From positions 558,001 through 622,000 of the forward strand of contig OZ345377.1 of assembly GCA_977006965.1 (NCBI GenBank): a stretch of 64,000 nt of DNA, in the 5' to 3' direction. Position numbers and translations under genes: made by a program. Below are positions 21,942-31,521 of this stretch, one piece after another; position 1 is the stretch's first letter, and every line of letters begins with the position of its first letter. The notes beneath the pieces were generated by a model. That model was not told the origin of the DNA and made no database searches. It was given only the letters and a program-made list of their open reading frames with translations. This stretch comes from Phymatolithon calcareum. Its lineage: Eukaryota; Rhodophyta; Florideophyceae; Hapalidiales.

Positions 21942-22384
21942 GCTGCAGTATGCCTGTGCCAGATTCCAACAGGTGTCAACAATAAGTATGACTAAAGAAA
22001 TCGGTACCAGAGCCAGAGAGCATATGGAGACCCTTGAACGCACGTTAGCAGGGTACGACCTCGAAGGAGAAAAAAGACTGGAAGCAGAAAAGGCGCCAGA
22101 TGAGCTCTTACTATTTAGCAAGACACTCATAGAACGCATGGAGAACGAAGAAGGCCTATATTGCTTCGCAGAAGGCAAGGCAAAAAGCGGTCGAGTCTAA
22201 GCACCAACAACCCCGTAGAGGACTGAGATAGGATTACCCTGAATCCTGAGTTTTCCCGTCCGCCACTCTGGTGGGCGTTTCGTGAGCTGCACAAAGGTAG
22301 GTAGCATCACAGGAAGCCTTGCCCATATCTTCGAAAGTCTATGGGCCTTTTTTTAAAAAAATAAACTTGAATTATAAAAAACAT
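21942..22384 (+). mobile_element. Retroposon family B, long copy
   Basis: About 440 bp, closely similar to 44256-44690. A short frame begins near 21988 (EIGTRAREHMETLERTLAGY, DLEGEKRLEAEKAPDELLLF, ERMENEEG). It is acidic and helix-forming and ends in a stop before a shared 3' UTR. The tail is CTTTTTTTAAAAAAATAAAC then TTGAATTATAAAAAA. All family B copies here are on the plus strand. No RT or nuclease motif. Confidence 0.75.
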
Positions 22385-24004
22385 GAATTTTGCGGATCGA
22401 CCAATAATTAGTGTGACCCCGACTGATAGTATTATTTGCGGTCGCACTCGTAATTTGGGCATTGGTCGAAGAGTTCTAGCAAGCGAAGTCCTCTCAGCGT
22501 GGTGGAGTATGTTTTACAAATCTGCCGTACAGTCACGATGGGCATGTACATTGCACCCGACATCATGGACACCCGTGGTAGAGCACGAGATCAGGAAAGT
22601 GGGGTCCATGTCCTTTGGACAAATCTTTGGCAGACATAGAAGGAAGAGCGCGGAGGGATGTAGGGCAATGTGCGGCATAACGCATTCGAGGGATAAAAAT
22701 CGTATCCAACGACTGCTGAATTGCGGCGTGATAATCTCGCCGCAAGACAAGTATCGGAATGCGACCGCAAGGATCACTAAACTGCGCAGCTAGATATATC
22801 TCAAGCCTGAGTAGACTATAATCTCTGGCTTCCAGCCAATGATATCTTAGCGAGGAAGAACCTCAAGAAGCGGCCAAGGCTGAAGGACTGGACGCTACCG
22901 TAGAAGTCGCAATGAAAAAAGTTCTATCCCACATTCGAAGACCACACGGCCACCGCAAAGATGCTTCAAATCTTGAAAATCTTTGGTCATTCAAAACTTA
23001 TCTGGGGAACTCTAGACCAAACAGTTCCTTAAGTTAAGAATAGAAATCAGAGATTCTTAAGTGTTCTGGACCAGATTTTCAAGCTGAATTGATTTCTGGT
23101 ATTAGTTTTAGGATGCGGACACAGGATATATGAAGTACGATTAATTTCTGGCACGCTGCTACGAGTTTGCGCGAAATGGAATTCAAAGTTGAGCGCATTT
23201 GAATACTTGACGTTGAATAAAAATACGTTTACAGTGTGCGGAAGGAAACAAGCACTGCACAAGGCAGGCAGTTGCGTCCGGATTTGGACAACGTTTCGCA
23301 TTGCATGCATCATTTTTGGGCCCTTTATCAAAATCATTGCTGGGAAAAGAAATCTGGAGCCAATCATATTAAAATTTGTGTATGTAGGCAGTGTGAAAAG
23401 CGCACTGGAGTGACTTACAGAAAAGGAACTCCTAGGATCTTACGAATTTTTAAAAACTAGTTTTTAGCTAATCTGTCTGCGATGTTTATCACAGCTCGGA
23501 ATAGTACTATATAAATTTAAAAAATTTCCTTCCAGTAAGGCGGCAGGCAGAAAATAAGCGAAAAAACATACTTCGCTGAAATGCGTTAGGGAACGGTTTG
23601 GTCTACGACTCCCCATCTTGGAAACCTCTTGGACAAATTTATGACGCATTTATTCGGTCACCTTCCAGGGCTCAAAGTCGTTGACGACAAAAGCTCAGAT
23701 AGGACACCAAGTTTTTAAACTATATCGTCGTCGCCTGTCGTTTGTGAAAGATGTTTTGTTGGTACAAGTCTATTGCACATTGGGCTTTAAATAAAAGTGA
23801 ACGTGTGCAAGAAAATGTCAAGCTCGCTTTTTTCACTTTTTATACTACGAATTTGTTCCGCTATTTTAATAAAAAAAGGACATGATCAAAATGCTCATCA
23901 AAGTGACCTTTCGATAGATTTGCACAATGGTATCGTTAGTTGTGAGGCTTTAGGAAGATCAATACTGTAGATGACAATCCGTTATCATTAGGAATGCCTT
24001 GCTC
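22385..24004. other. No gene recognised
   Basis: The frame at 22383-22793 (136 codons) is open directly after the family B poly(A) but shows no family motif. The rest is A/T-rich with short frames. Confidence 0.4.
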
Positions 24005-25085
24005 TCACGCGAGCGGGCTGAACAAACCGTACGCTGATTCGTAAATCTGCAAAATTAAAGGTTCCACCTCCGTCAAATTTGAAGTGAAATGGGAGGAGAG
24101 CAAGAATTATGTCCACTCCAATTATTGCTCACTCTAAAGTGCGAATCCAGTCGCGGAACTACAGACTCGTCGGCAGATTTCTGCAGCAAAACCCTTCGTT
24201 TTCCATTGAACACTTCAGACGCCTATATACACTAAAATATCATTCAGCAGGACAGAGGGTCGAAGGGGCTCGGTGTTTGATGCTGGCACTCCATGGATCA
24301 GAAGAGATGACACCACATTGAGACATAATATTTTTGGAAATTGGATTGCAGTGTACTCGGAAGTTAGCCACGCGAAACAGCTCTCGTGTTGTCGAACGCT
24401 ATCGATTTACCGCTGCAGTGATTCTGCACCAAACGCCTATTGACGACATCGACAAACCTTGCGATATGCGGCGTCTGCCAAGCTCTCCCGCCCCTCAGCC
24501 TGTGCGATGACGTGCTCCGCCGCGACGCTGGTGACTAAGCCAGCGCAAAGCCTCGCACGTGGCGAGCATAATACACGTGCGACTGCGGCAGCCACAGCCG
24601 CGCCCTTCTCGCCTCCTGCAGCCGCCGCATCGCCTTTCGCGCCAGCCCCGTGAACCGCCGCAGCTCCCCACTCAGCAGCACCTCTTTCGAACCGGTTCGG
24701 CCCGCTGTCGCCTCGCTGTTCTCGCCTTCACCATCTCCGTGCAGTGCAGCATTAAGGCGAGCCCATTGCTCGCTCGAAAGTGAGATGGCGCGTCGTACAA
24801 GGCCGGGACGACCCTCGACGTGCGCCTTGACGTGCTCCACTACTAGCACGAAGAAGACGCCGCCCGTGAACGCAATGGCAACCGGCGCGGTCACAGGTCC
24901 CTTCGCGGCTCCTGCCGCGGCGACCGCGCGAGACACGCCCGCGACCTTGCGCACGGTCAGCACCCCGCGAGAGCCGCGCCCGCCATCATGGTCATGCCGG
25001 ACGTCTCATCCAGACTTGTCACAATATCGCGCGCCTGGTTCCGGGGGCTGCCTCCGTGCGTTTCCCCATGATCTCTGTGCGGGCT
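24005..25085 (-). repeat. 1.1-kb dispersed repeat, copy 1 (two-hairpin membrane protein family)
   Basis: Homologous throughout to 46876-47960 and, for its 3' half, to 63290-64000. The shared non-coding part (GAACAAACCGTACGCTGATT, GACTCGTCGGCAGATTTCTG, CATGGATCAGAAGAGATGAC) lies at lower coordinates. The coding part is on the minus strand. All three copies have the same orientation. Confidence 0.8.
24437..25030 (-). pseudogene. Two-hairpin membrane protein, copy 1 (frameshifted)
   Basis: Read on the minus strand, the protein starts near 25030 (SLDETSGMTMMAGAALAG). After a 1-nt loss it continues LTVRKVAGVSRAVAAAGAAK, then a hydrophobic segment IAFTGGVFFVLVVEHVKAHV, a charged GRPGLVRRA stretch, a low-complexity linker, and after another frame change VTSVAAEHVIAQAEGRESLA ending KVCRCRQ-stop. 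The two hydrophobic segments with VEH(V)KAHxEGRxx endings are alike, so the protein is an internal duplication. I do not recognise the family. Confidence 0.65.
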
Positions 25086-25094
25086 TGTGCTAGC

Positions 25095-25128
25095 ACAAAG
25101 TAAACCTAGAGCTCTAGGTTTACTTTGT
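25095..25128. repeat. Perfect 34-bp palindrome downstream of the Fanzor gene
   Basis: ACAAAGTAAACCTAGAG is followed directly by its exact reverse complement, with no loop. A second small palindrome, GTGCTAGCAC (25087-25096), overlaps its left edge. It lies 206 bp past the Fanzor stop codon, between that gene and the membrane-protein repeat. Confidence 0.95.
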
Positions 25129-25334
25129 TTTTTTTGCCGCTTGCGATCCGCGCATCGAAGGTTGTTACATCGTCAATTTCCATTCATTGTTGTCGCAACG
25201 TGATCTGTGGTAGGCACAACAACATGTTGATCATGGCCGTACAAAATTAGATGTACAGTGTCACCGCCGAAAGTGCCAGTGATCCCCGGAGGGAGCTGGT
25301 GCCCTCGACGATGTAATGATCAGAAAAGTATGTA
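25129..25334 (-). ncRNA. Candidate guide-RNA (omega RNA) region 3' of Fanzor
   Basis: TnpB and Fanzor systems express their guide scaffold from the region at or just beyond the 3' end of the nuclease gene. This 206-bp stretch has no open frame of note and contains small hairpins: GTACAAAATTAGATGTAC (25239-25256) and CAACATGTTG (25220-25229). The perfect palindrome lies at its far edge. No comparative copy exists in the window, so borders and even the presence of the RNA are inference. Confidence 0.25.
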
Positions 25335-27926
25335 CTACAGAAGTAAAATATAGGACGGAACGGAACCGGTTCTTGTCAGATGTGGAGGACGTGGAAATCC
25401 CAGCAGCTCCTTAAGTCCACAAGTGCCGATATTCGCTGCAGCATTGGCGTCGCGGTCGATCTTCTGCACAGTACAAGCGCCGTCCAAGTCTGTCCGGTTG
25501 TTTAAGCAACGGAACACTCTTGAACGTTTGTCTTGTCTCAGCCGAAAGCCGCACGAGTGACAGCACATAGATGTTCTGAACTCGTCAGTGAGAACGAGAG
25601 GAACCATCAGGGCCAGCGATCGCAAGAGGCGATTTTGAGGACATGGACCCCGCCGCCCGTGGCCAACCATGACGGCGCCGAAAAACAGAACTCTCCGTTG
25701 TGCCCAAAGTTCCTTCTTCCTCTTCCGTTTCATCTTTCCACGCTCCCTCCTTAGCAACTCGAGCTCTTCTCCAAACGCGATTCTTCTTGCCATATTGTGC
25801 ACATTTCTCTGCCGCGCACGAAAACGTGCAAACCTTCGTCGCTGCCTGTCTTCCGACATGAGCTCTGTGATCAACTTGTCCAGGTTCCGGTACGTTGTAG
25901 TTGCAAATGCCCTCGCTTCACCTGGAACACGAAGAGTCACCTTGTCCAGTTGGCATAGCGCCTCCTTGTAATCTCCAACAACGCGGCTCTTCTCCACCTT
26001 TTCCGTATGCCGTGCCAACGACTCGAAGCGATACTCCTTCGATGAAACGTAATTACCGGAGTAGTCGGTGGCAGCAAACAATCTGCTGTTCTGGAAACGG
26101 TTCCTTGTCGGGTCTACCTTGACGCGCGCTGTTGTCGCGATGTTCACTTGGCCTGGGTCCACGCCAATGACATGGAACAGTTCGCTCCAATCGTCGCGGA
26201 CTGGCGCAGAGTTCCGGAAAAGCCCTCGGCGGTGCTCGGTGAGGGAAAAGGTATCCTGTATACCCTTCCACCTCTCCTGTACGATCTCAGAGACGCCTGG
26301 AGGAAGGAGTGTTGGACATGCAGCTTCCATTTGCTCACAGTCAGAGTCGCTCACGGTGTCCAAATCGCTAGGTGTCTCCACGATGGTGGCCAGAGTTAGC
26401 TTGACTTGAAGTCCATCCGTTGTGATAGAGTTCACAAGCCACGGCACAGGGACGGTCGGGTTCTCCTTGTTCAGTTTATAGTTGCATTCCTTGGCAACCC
26501 ATGGTGAGCATACGCACAGACCAATGGATTTATCAAACCGCCTTTTTTGCTTCAGAAGTTTTCGTCGCTTGCGGTTTCTCTTCCGGTCCCGCCGAGCGAC
26601 TCGCGGATCCTTGACGCTTACACGGGAGCGTTTCGATACGCGTTCCTTGTTGTGGAAGTCGAATACGCTTGTCCACCACGCCGGCAAGTCGGCATCACGC
26701 AAAGCGTGGCTGCCGAATTTCCTTCCTAATGTGCGTATGGCGTAGTTGTCATACTGGACAAACGCACGCTGGATGGAAAACACGGGTAGCAGAGAGAAGC
26801 GCTTCGGAACCGAGTCCATCCCTGGGGATTTGAGAAAATCCCAGAGGGATTTCCGTTCCCTAGACACATTTTTCAGTAGCGCGTGAACTTCTTTCTCCGT
26901 CAATGGCTCGTCTGAGTCGAGCCAGGATGGCAACGGGACTTGCAGAAACAGGTCACGCTGGCGTTGAAACGTTTCCTTCCTGTACTTACCATTGATCTTT
27001 GACGCGACGATCTGAGGCTGAAGCATATCAATGGTTCGCCATGTCTCCTCTTTGCGCTCTACCAATTCCTTGTCCTTCTTCCGACAGTAGGACAATACTT
27101 GGAGGAGAGCTTCTGGCGACGGCTTTCCTGGACAGTCACGAAGGGGTTCGTAGACTTGACGATACGCGTCCACTAGGGACTCAAGAGCCGGTCTCCAAGC
27201 GTGCAGATTATGTTCATCACAGCATGATGAAATAACGGAGCTTGCTTGTGCTCTTGTAGGGGAGTAGCATGCCTTGATGACGGACGCTGTGGTCTTCTTC
27301 ACGTTTTGCACGCCTTCATCGCCGGGGGAGAGCGAGGCAACTTGATCCACAGCGCATATAAAATGCTGGGTGGTTTTTTGCTCAAAATTCTCCGTAACGT
27401 GCTGTTTCAACAACTTGATGAAGCTCCGACATATCGTGTCCCTTCCCCTGGCGGGAAAAGACTTGAGTAAGGCCAACGTTTCTTCTGATACATTTGCATT
27501 ATTTTGTTCAATGTATGTGTCAACCCACGTTCGAATGTGCACGTGCGACGGATCTTCGAATCTTCTCGGTTTCTTCTTGTTCGCCTTTCGGAGTTTCTTA
27601 CCGGAAAGCAGAGTGAAAAGGTTGTTCACAAAACTTTCTTGGAATATAAGGCTCCTTGCTGCGGCGCTGTCCTGTTCGTCGGCTAGAACGTTCAAGAATA
27701 CGGAGACTAGATGCCTTAAAACCCCAAGGGCTTTAGCGTCTTGGTTTATCTTTTTGACGAGACCGATTGTCTTTGTCGGGCTTATCCCGTCTTGAACCGA
27801 AGCGTTCACAGAGGTCGTAATCGTACGCACCCGAATACGGGAGCTTGTGAAGGAGCGTACGTTTGCAAAGTCGTTCAGCTCCTTCTTCATACGCCTGCCG
27901 TCTCCGTCTCCTTCGTCTTCCTCCAT
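25335..27926 (-). CDS. Fanzor: TnpB-like RNA-guided DNA endonuclease (863 aa)
   Basis: An intact frame from ATG at 27926. The C-terminal 270 residues hold a complete split RuvC nuclease. RuvC-I is HVIGVDPGQVNIATTARV (Asp590). RuvC-II is VLTDEFRTS (Glu782), directly followed by a zinc finger (CCHSCG, later FRCLNN and DGAC). RuvC-III is KIDRDANAAANIG (Asp826). The DEFRTSxxCxxCG arrangement is characteristic of the TnpB/Fanzor lineage. FSLLPVFSIQRAFVQYDNYA before the RuvC resembles the Fanzor core fold. A dense basic stretch (RRDRKRNRKRRKLLKQKRR, residues 445-463) is a likely nuclear localisation signal. Characterised Fanzors cut DNA using a guide RNA encoded beside them. The roughly 590-residue region before RuvC is long for the family. 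No intact transposase is adjacent. Cas12 is unlikely because there is no CRISPR array and the organism is eukaryotic. Confidence 0.9.
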   Translation of the reverse strand: MEEDEGDGDGRRMKKELNDFANVRSFTSSRIRVRTITTSVNASVQDGISPTKTIGLVKKINQDAKALGVLRHLVSVFLNVLADEQDSAAARSLIFQESFVNNLFTLLSGKKLRKANKKKPRRFEDPSHVHIRTWVDTYIEQNNANVSEETLALLKSFPARGRDTICRSFIKLLKQHVTENFEQKTTQHFICAVDQVASLSPGDEGVQNVKKTTASVIKACYSPTRAQASSVISSCCDEHNLHAWRPALESLVDAYRQVYEPLRDCPGKPSPEALLQVLSYCRKKDKELVERKEETWRTIDMLQPQIVASKINGKYRKETFQRQRDLFLQVPLPSWLDSDEPLTEKEVHALLKNVSRERKSLWDFLKSPGMDSVPKRFSLLPVFSIQRAFVQYDNYAIRTLGRKFGSHALRDADLPAWWTSVFDFHNKERVSKRSRVSVKDPRVARRDRKRNRKRRKLLKQKRRFDKSIGLCVCSPWVAKECNYKLNKENPTVPVPWLVNSITTDGLQVKLTLATIVETPSDLDTVSDSDCEQMEAACPTLLPPGVSEIVQERWKGIQDTFSLTEHRRGLFRNSAPVRDDWSELFHVIGVDPGQVNIATTARVKVDPTRNRFQNSRLFAATDYSGNYVSSKEYRFESLARHTEKVEKSRVVGDYKEALCQLDKVTLRVPGEARAFATTTYRNLDKLITELMSEDRQRRRFARFRARQRNVHNMARRIAFGEELELLRRERGKMKRKRKKELWAQRRVLFFGAVMVGHGRRGPCPQNRLLRSLALMVPLVLTDEFRTSMCCHSCGFRLRQDKRSRVFRCLNNRTDLDGACTVQKIDRDANAAANIGTCGLKELLGFPRPPHLTRTGSVPSYILLL

Positions 27927-28194
27927 GATGGAGAGCTGGACGACATTGGCAGTGGAGTGGAGTATCTGAAGGGTTCCATTTGTACCATCTGTGTTCAAGA
28001 TGAGGCGATGACTCGGCAGTTCTATTTTCGAAACGAAAGGGCCCGACGCGCATCCGCCGTGGCTGAAATCAGCGATAAGCGCATCGCATGTGGCACAACG
28101 ACATAATGCACCGCCATGGTATTGGGGGACATGTGTGACGATGCGAAACTCGCGCGACGAGCGGCGAAACGAAAATGACCGGTCTGCTGTCCAC
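27927..28194 (-). other. Open frame continuing 5' of the Fanzor start
   Basis: The Fanzor frame stays open upstream to a TAG at about 28195 but has no ATG before 27926. It would encode REFRIVTHVPQYHGGALCRC, ATCDALIADFSHGGCASG and KIELPSHRLILNTDGTNG, including a Cys cluster (CRCATC...C). Either this is 5' UTR/intron that happens to be open, or part of it is coding and joined to an upstream exon. TTTCAG near 28058 could be an acceptor site. Confidence 0.35.
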
Positions 28195-28341
28195 TAGTTG
28201 AGCAGCTGAGAAGAGTGCAGTACATTGAGGATCGGATCCGCACAGGGAGCAGCCAGAGATTGATCAACAAAGCTGGCCACAAAGAGAGCAACGGAATCCA
28301 CCCACGACGGCTTTTTGGGAACAATGGAAGGGCTGGCCTGG

Positions 28342-28362
28342 GTTTCACGAAGCTCGTGAAAC
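28342..28362. repeat. Short hairpin, 9-bp arms
   Basis: GTTTCACGA, AGC, TCGTGAAAC, upstream of the Fanzor gene. Perfect pairing. Confidence 0.7.
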
Positions 28363-28639
28363 GCAATCTGTTTAAATTCTTACATGTATTCATGACTCAG
28401 CTTGAACCTCGAAGAAGAATAAAATGCTGAACCCAGAAGCAATTTTGAAACTTTGCGCTTCCTGACCAGGAATATCTGCTTGACACCGGAAGACATAGAC
28501 TGACAGGCGCAATACTCTTGTGTTACAGAACCTTCGGTATTGCCCCTGTAGGATTCCTTGCTCGTTAATGGGGCACCCGGCGGAGCTCGAGCTTCCTCGC
28601 GACATCGAGATTGTAGAGGTATGGGGCCCCTTTGTTAGG

Positions 28640-29440
28640 GGTACCTCAGCGCCGCCCGGTAGCGTGGCAGAGCGGGAGCGGGCCGAGTTCGGGGTCCCAA
28701 GGAGGACGAGCGACAGAGACAACAGAGAAAGGGCAAGGCAGCCCTTGGGGTGGTGCCCGGTAAGTAGGTCGAAAGGGAGGAGGCAGCCCGAGTGAGGGCG
28801 CCGGGAAAGAGGACAAAAAGGGGGAAAAGGGCAGCCCAAGAGAGGGCGCTTGTGAGGCAGGTAGTAACGTTGGGAGGGCCGGGAGCGACCGGTAGTATCC
28901 CCAGTGATCCCGGGCCTCACCTTGTGGGGTTAAAGGCGTAGAACGGGTACGGATAGCCTGAGTCGGATATTGGCCTAGGTACAACGAACCCGAGCGAGAG
29001 TCGGTGGCGAAGGGGAGGGGCGAAGGGGCTTTACAGGATTGCGGTCCCGCCTTGGGTCACCTCGAGGTAGTGCCAGAGTAGCTTTACTGAACTTCCGCAC
29101 AATGGCTTCTGCAAGAGGTACTTGCCCCCTTTTCCCTTCGCCGCCGGCGGTCAAGACTGATATAGGCTCCACTATTGTAAGGGGGAGGGTTGGCTTACTG
29201 TAGGCCGATCCGGGAATGGGAGCTAATCAAAGTATGATGACTAAACTAGGTAATTAGAGAAAGGGGTACCAGTGGTGCTAAGCCGCGAAAAATAGGCTTA
29301 CACCGGGCCACACGTGGTACTGCGTTTATCAGATTAAAGCCCCCAGGGTGGGTGGCCTATATCACTACAGAGATCATTCGTTACATGGGCCGTCAGGAGA
29401 GTATCATGACGTCGAGCAAAACCCCTTGGGCCACTTTGAA
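28640..29440. other. G/A-rich block of unknown origin
   Basis: The plus strand is markedly rich in G and A and unlike its surroundings. It contains short dispersed motifs: GGCAGCCCTTGGGGTGGTGC (28737), GGCAGCCCGAGTGAGGGCGC (28782) and GGCAGCCCAAGAGAGGGCGC (28830). A change to sequence such as GCTAAGCCGCGAAAAATAGG follows. Minus frames are open and Pro/Ser-rich but look like composition artefacts. An organellar or structured-RNA origin is possible; I cannot identify it. Confidence 0.4.
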
Positions 29441-29488
29441 ATACAGTATTGATTTTTTGTTGCCGAATTTTTAGCTATGCTGGAAGAA

Positions 29489-29508
29489 GGGGAAAGTTAC
29501 CTTTCCCC
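29489..29508. repeat. Hairpin, 8-bp arms
   Basis: GGGGAAAGTTACCTTTCCCC, immediately outside the long-TIR element at 29516. Confidence 0.8.
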
Positions 29509-29515
29509 TGGAGGT

Positions 29516-30270
29516 TGCGGGAAACTTCGAATTTAGTGCGTTTTGACACTATCTTTGCCACTAAATATGCATTAAATTGAAGTCACGACATTTTAAAAAC
29601 CGAAAGAAATTTTGACTATTACCATATAGATGCATACATATGAAAGAACATATATTTGTCATATGTTGGAAAAATTCGAATTTATTCGTATGACAAATAT
29701 TCGACGATGCTTACTTCTCAGTATGCCGAATTTTGCCTTCTTCTATACATAATTCCAACTCATTCAAAACAACCCAAGAGAGGAGTAGAGATAGAATGAC
29801 TTCAAGCAAAGAATATGGTGTAGTTCATTATTTCTTGCGAACTGGAGAGACAACAGATTTCATATGTATGGCGAAATTGGCGAATATTCGAGAACTTGAG
29901 CGCCATATTTCTGCTCTTCATGATTTAATGACGGCATATTTCTTGTTCCATCAAGTTGATTGCATAGCCCCCTTCAAGGAATTCGGTCGAGCTTGAACGC
30001 TTGCGACTTGGTGGCGGAATACTCGCCACTTTAATATCTCACATATGGCATATATATGGTTTTCTGTAAAAACGAATATATTCGAGTTTTTTCGAACATA
30101 TGACAAATATATGTTCTTTCAAATGTATGCATCTATATGGTAATGGCCAAATTTTCTTTAGGTTTTTAAAATGTCGTGCCTTCAATTTAATGCATATTTA
30201 GTAGTAAATATTTAACAGTGTTAAAATGCAAAGATAGTGTCAAAACGCACTAATTTCGAAGTTTCCCGCA
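29516..30270. mobile_element. 755-bp DNA element with inverted repeats of about 190-220 bp
   Basis: Ends TGCGGGAAACTTCGAA (29516) and its reverse complement (to 30270). The arms stay alignable inward through GTGCGTTTTGACACTATCTT, ATATGCATTAAATTGAAG, ACCATATAGATGCATACAT and GAACATATATTTGTCATATG. The right arm holds about 25 extra bases near 30200. The loop has one short frame. No target duplication was found. A non-autonomous transposon is likely; the superfamily is unknown. Confidence 0.8.
29796..29996 (+). CDS. Hypothetical short frame inside the long-TIR element
   Basis: 66 codons from ATG (MTSSKEYGVVHYFLRTGETT ... FKEFGRA). No motif. It may be a remnant of a larger gene in the parental element, or chance. 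Confidence 0.2.
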   Translation: MTSSKEYGVVHYFLRTGETTDFICMAKLANIRELERHISALHDLMTAYFLFHQVDCIAPFKEFGRA

Positions 30271-30534
30271 TCATCCTGCTGCAAGTATGTTTCTTTTTTT
30301 AAAAAAAAAGAATGATGATGTCCGTAAATAATTTGAACCATTCAATATACACGTGTCAGTTTTGACATCGCTGTTTGAGACACGTGTTTATTTTAAGATC
30401 CATTTATCGAAAATTGACAAATCGGCTTTTCACAAGCTCGCTGTTAGAATATTCGTAATATCGAATATAGTCCATCGTTGATTACTGGAAGTTAGTATTG
30501 GGGTATTCATGCACTAAGCATCAGTTTTATGCAA
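30271..30534. other. No gene recognised
   Basis: A/T-rich. Contains an ACACGTGTCA...TGAGACACGTGTTT pair near 30351-30389, which is a weak inverted repeat. Confidence 0.4.
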
Positions 30535-30990
30535 TTAAAGCTTGATGTATCCAGATTTCTCATTAAGCTTCCGCATCAAGCGTCTCTGAGAGGGGCCCTC
30601 TCCTTTTCCGGGATAACTTCGTTTTTCGTTCCTTTTCAAGTACCCACAGTAGTCATTCGCGCGTGAATCCTCGACGGTATGTGTGGGACCCCAAGAGGGT
30701 TTTTCTGGTTCTCGAGTGGATTGCCAAGTTGAGGTCCGGCGCCCAATAAGATGGTGAAGAGTGCCCCAATCATAATCAATAAGCAAGCTCCGAGGACAAC
30801 CAATCCGGGGCAGACTATCTGTGTCCACCAAAGAGAACAGCGGTGTGCAAGTCTTGTCGTCCTGTGCCGTCGACTTCAACCGCGACCACTCCGCAGGACC
30901 GTTACCGCGATCCACTCCCAGCCTGAACTTCCTCTGCGCGGTGGCGAAGAACGCCGCACGTGGACGTTGCATCCACCACGTGGAAACCAT
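30535..30990 (-). CDS. Hypothetical protein (151 aa), divergent from the NB-ARC/WD40 gene
   Basis: ATG at 30990, stop at 30535. Composition is protein-like, mixed charged and hydrophobic (TAQRKFRLGVDRGNGPAEW, LLIDYDWGTLHHLIGRR), with a basic C-terminal end (GPSQRRLMRKLNEKSGYIKL). I do not recognise it. It starts about 530 bp from the divergently transcribed NB-ARC/WD40 gene, so they could share a promoter region. It could be an exon of a longer gene. Confidence 0.4.
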   Translation of the reverse strand: MVSTWWMQRPRAAFFATAQRKFRLGVDRGNGPAEWSRLKSTAQDDKTCTPLFSLVDTDSLPRIGCPRSLLIDYDWGTLHHLIGRRTSTWQSTREPEKPSWGPTHTVEDSRANDYCGYLKRNEKRSYPGKGEGPSQRRLMRKLNEKSGYIKL

Positions 30991-31521
30991 CGTTGGTGAT
31001 CATCGCAAGCGCACATTTTTCGGTTCGCTGCATTTGCAGCTCCCAAGCGAGATCTGTGTTGCGCTGAACCCTCACTTCGCTTTCTGCTTTTGCTTTTCCC
31101 GGTGTCCACCGTGCGCCGCAAGGTCAAGCACCCCAGCGCCAAGTGCGGGCTTGCGTCCGCTGACGCCGTCCGACTGTACACGGACGAGCGCGCGAAGGCC
31201 AAGCCACTGGAAGCTGAGAGTTTTGCGCTCCCGGCGAGTGCAGGTAGTCAATCGCCGGAGCCGTTTACTCCAACTTACGCGTCCCTGAGCGCGACCAACG
31301 TCTATCTTCGCTACGCCGCCCCCAGTCGGCACCGCTCAGCGGGTGTGAACGCATTCGCCGTGTAGCGCCTGGTGCGAACTACTAAGCTCTTTCAAGCTAC
31401 CGACTCAGCGTTTGTTGTGTCGTTTCGGTGTTGAGGGTTTTCGCTTCGCCACGTAGCACCGCATCTTTACTGCACCCAGGACCACAAAGTACGCCGCACA
31501 TCACCGCTGTGGCACCCCAGT
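30991..31521. other. Intergenic region between divergent genes
   Basis: G+C-richer than its flanks, with open frames on both strands but no family motif. It likely contains the promoter and 5' UTR of the NB-ARC/WD40 gene, whose ATG is at 31522. Confidence 0.4.

Noticed and set aside
24535-24963. Copy 1 of the membrane protein as an intact short gene
   Set aside because: Comparison with copies 2 and 3 shows frame breaks on both sides of this open stretch, so it is part of a longer degenerate frame.
25335-27926. Interpretation as a CRISPR Cas12 effector
   Set aside because: The RuvC and zinc-finger layout would allow a distant Cas12 reading. There is no CRISPR array, no other cas gene, introns and retroelements show a eukaryotic genome, and DEFRTSxxCxxCG followed by DRDANAAANI fits TnpB/Fanzor.
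28646-28984. Pro/Ser-rich minus-strand frames in the G/A-rich block as genes
   Set aside because: Their composition is that expected from translating purine-rich DNA in antisense; overlapping frames are equally open, which indicates lack of stop codons by base composition.
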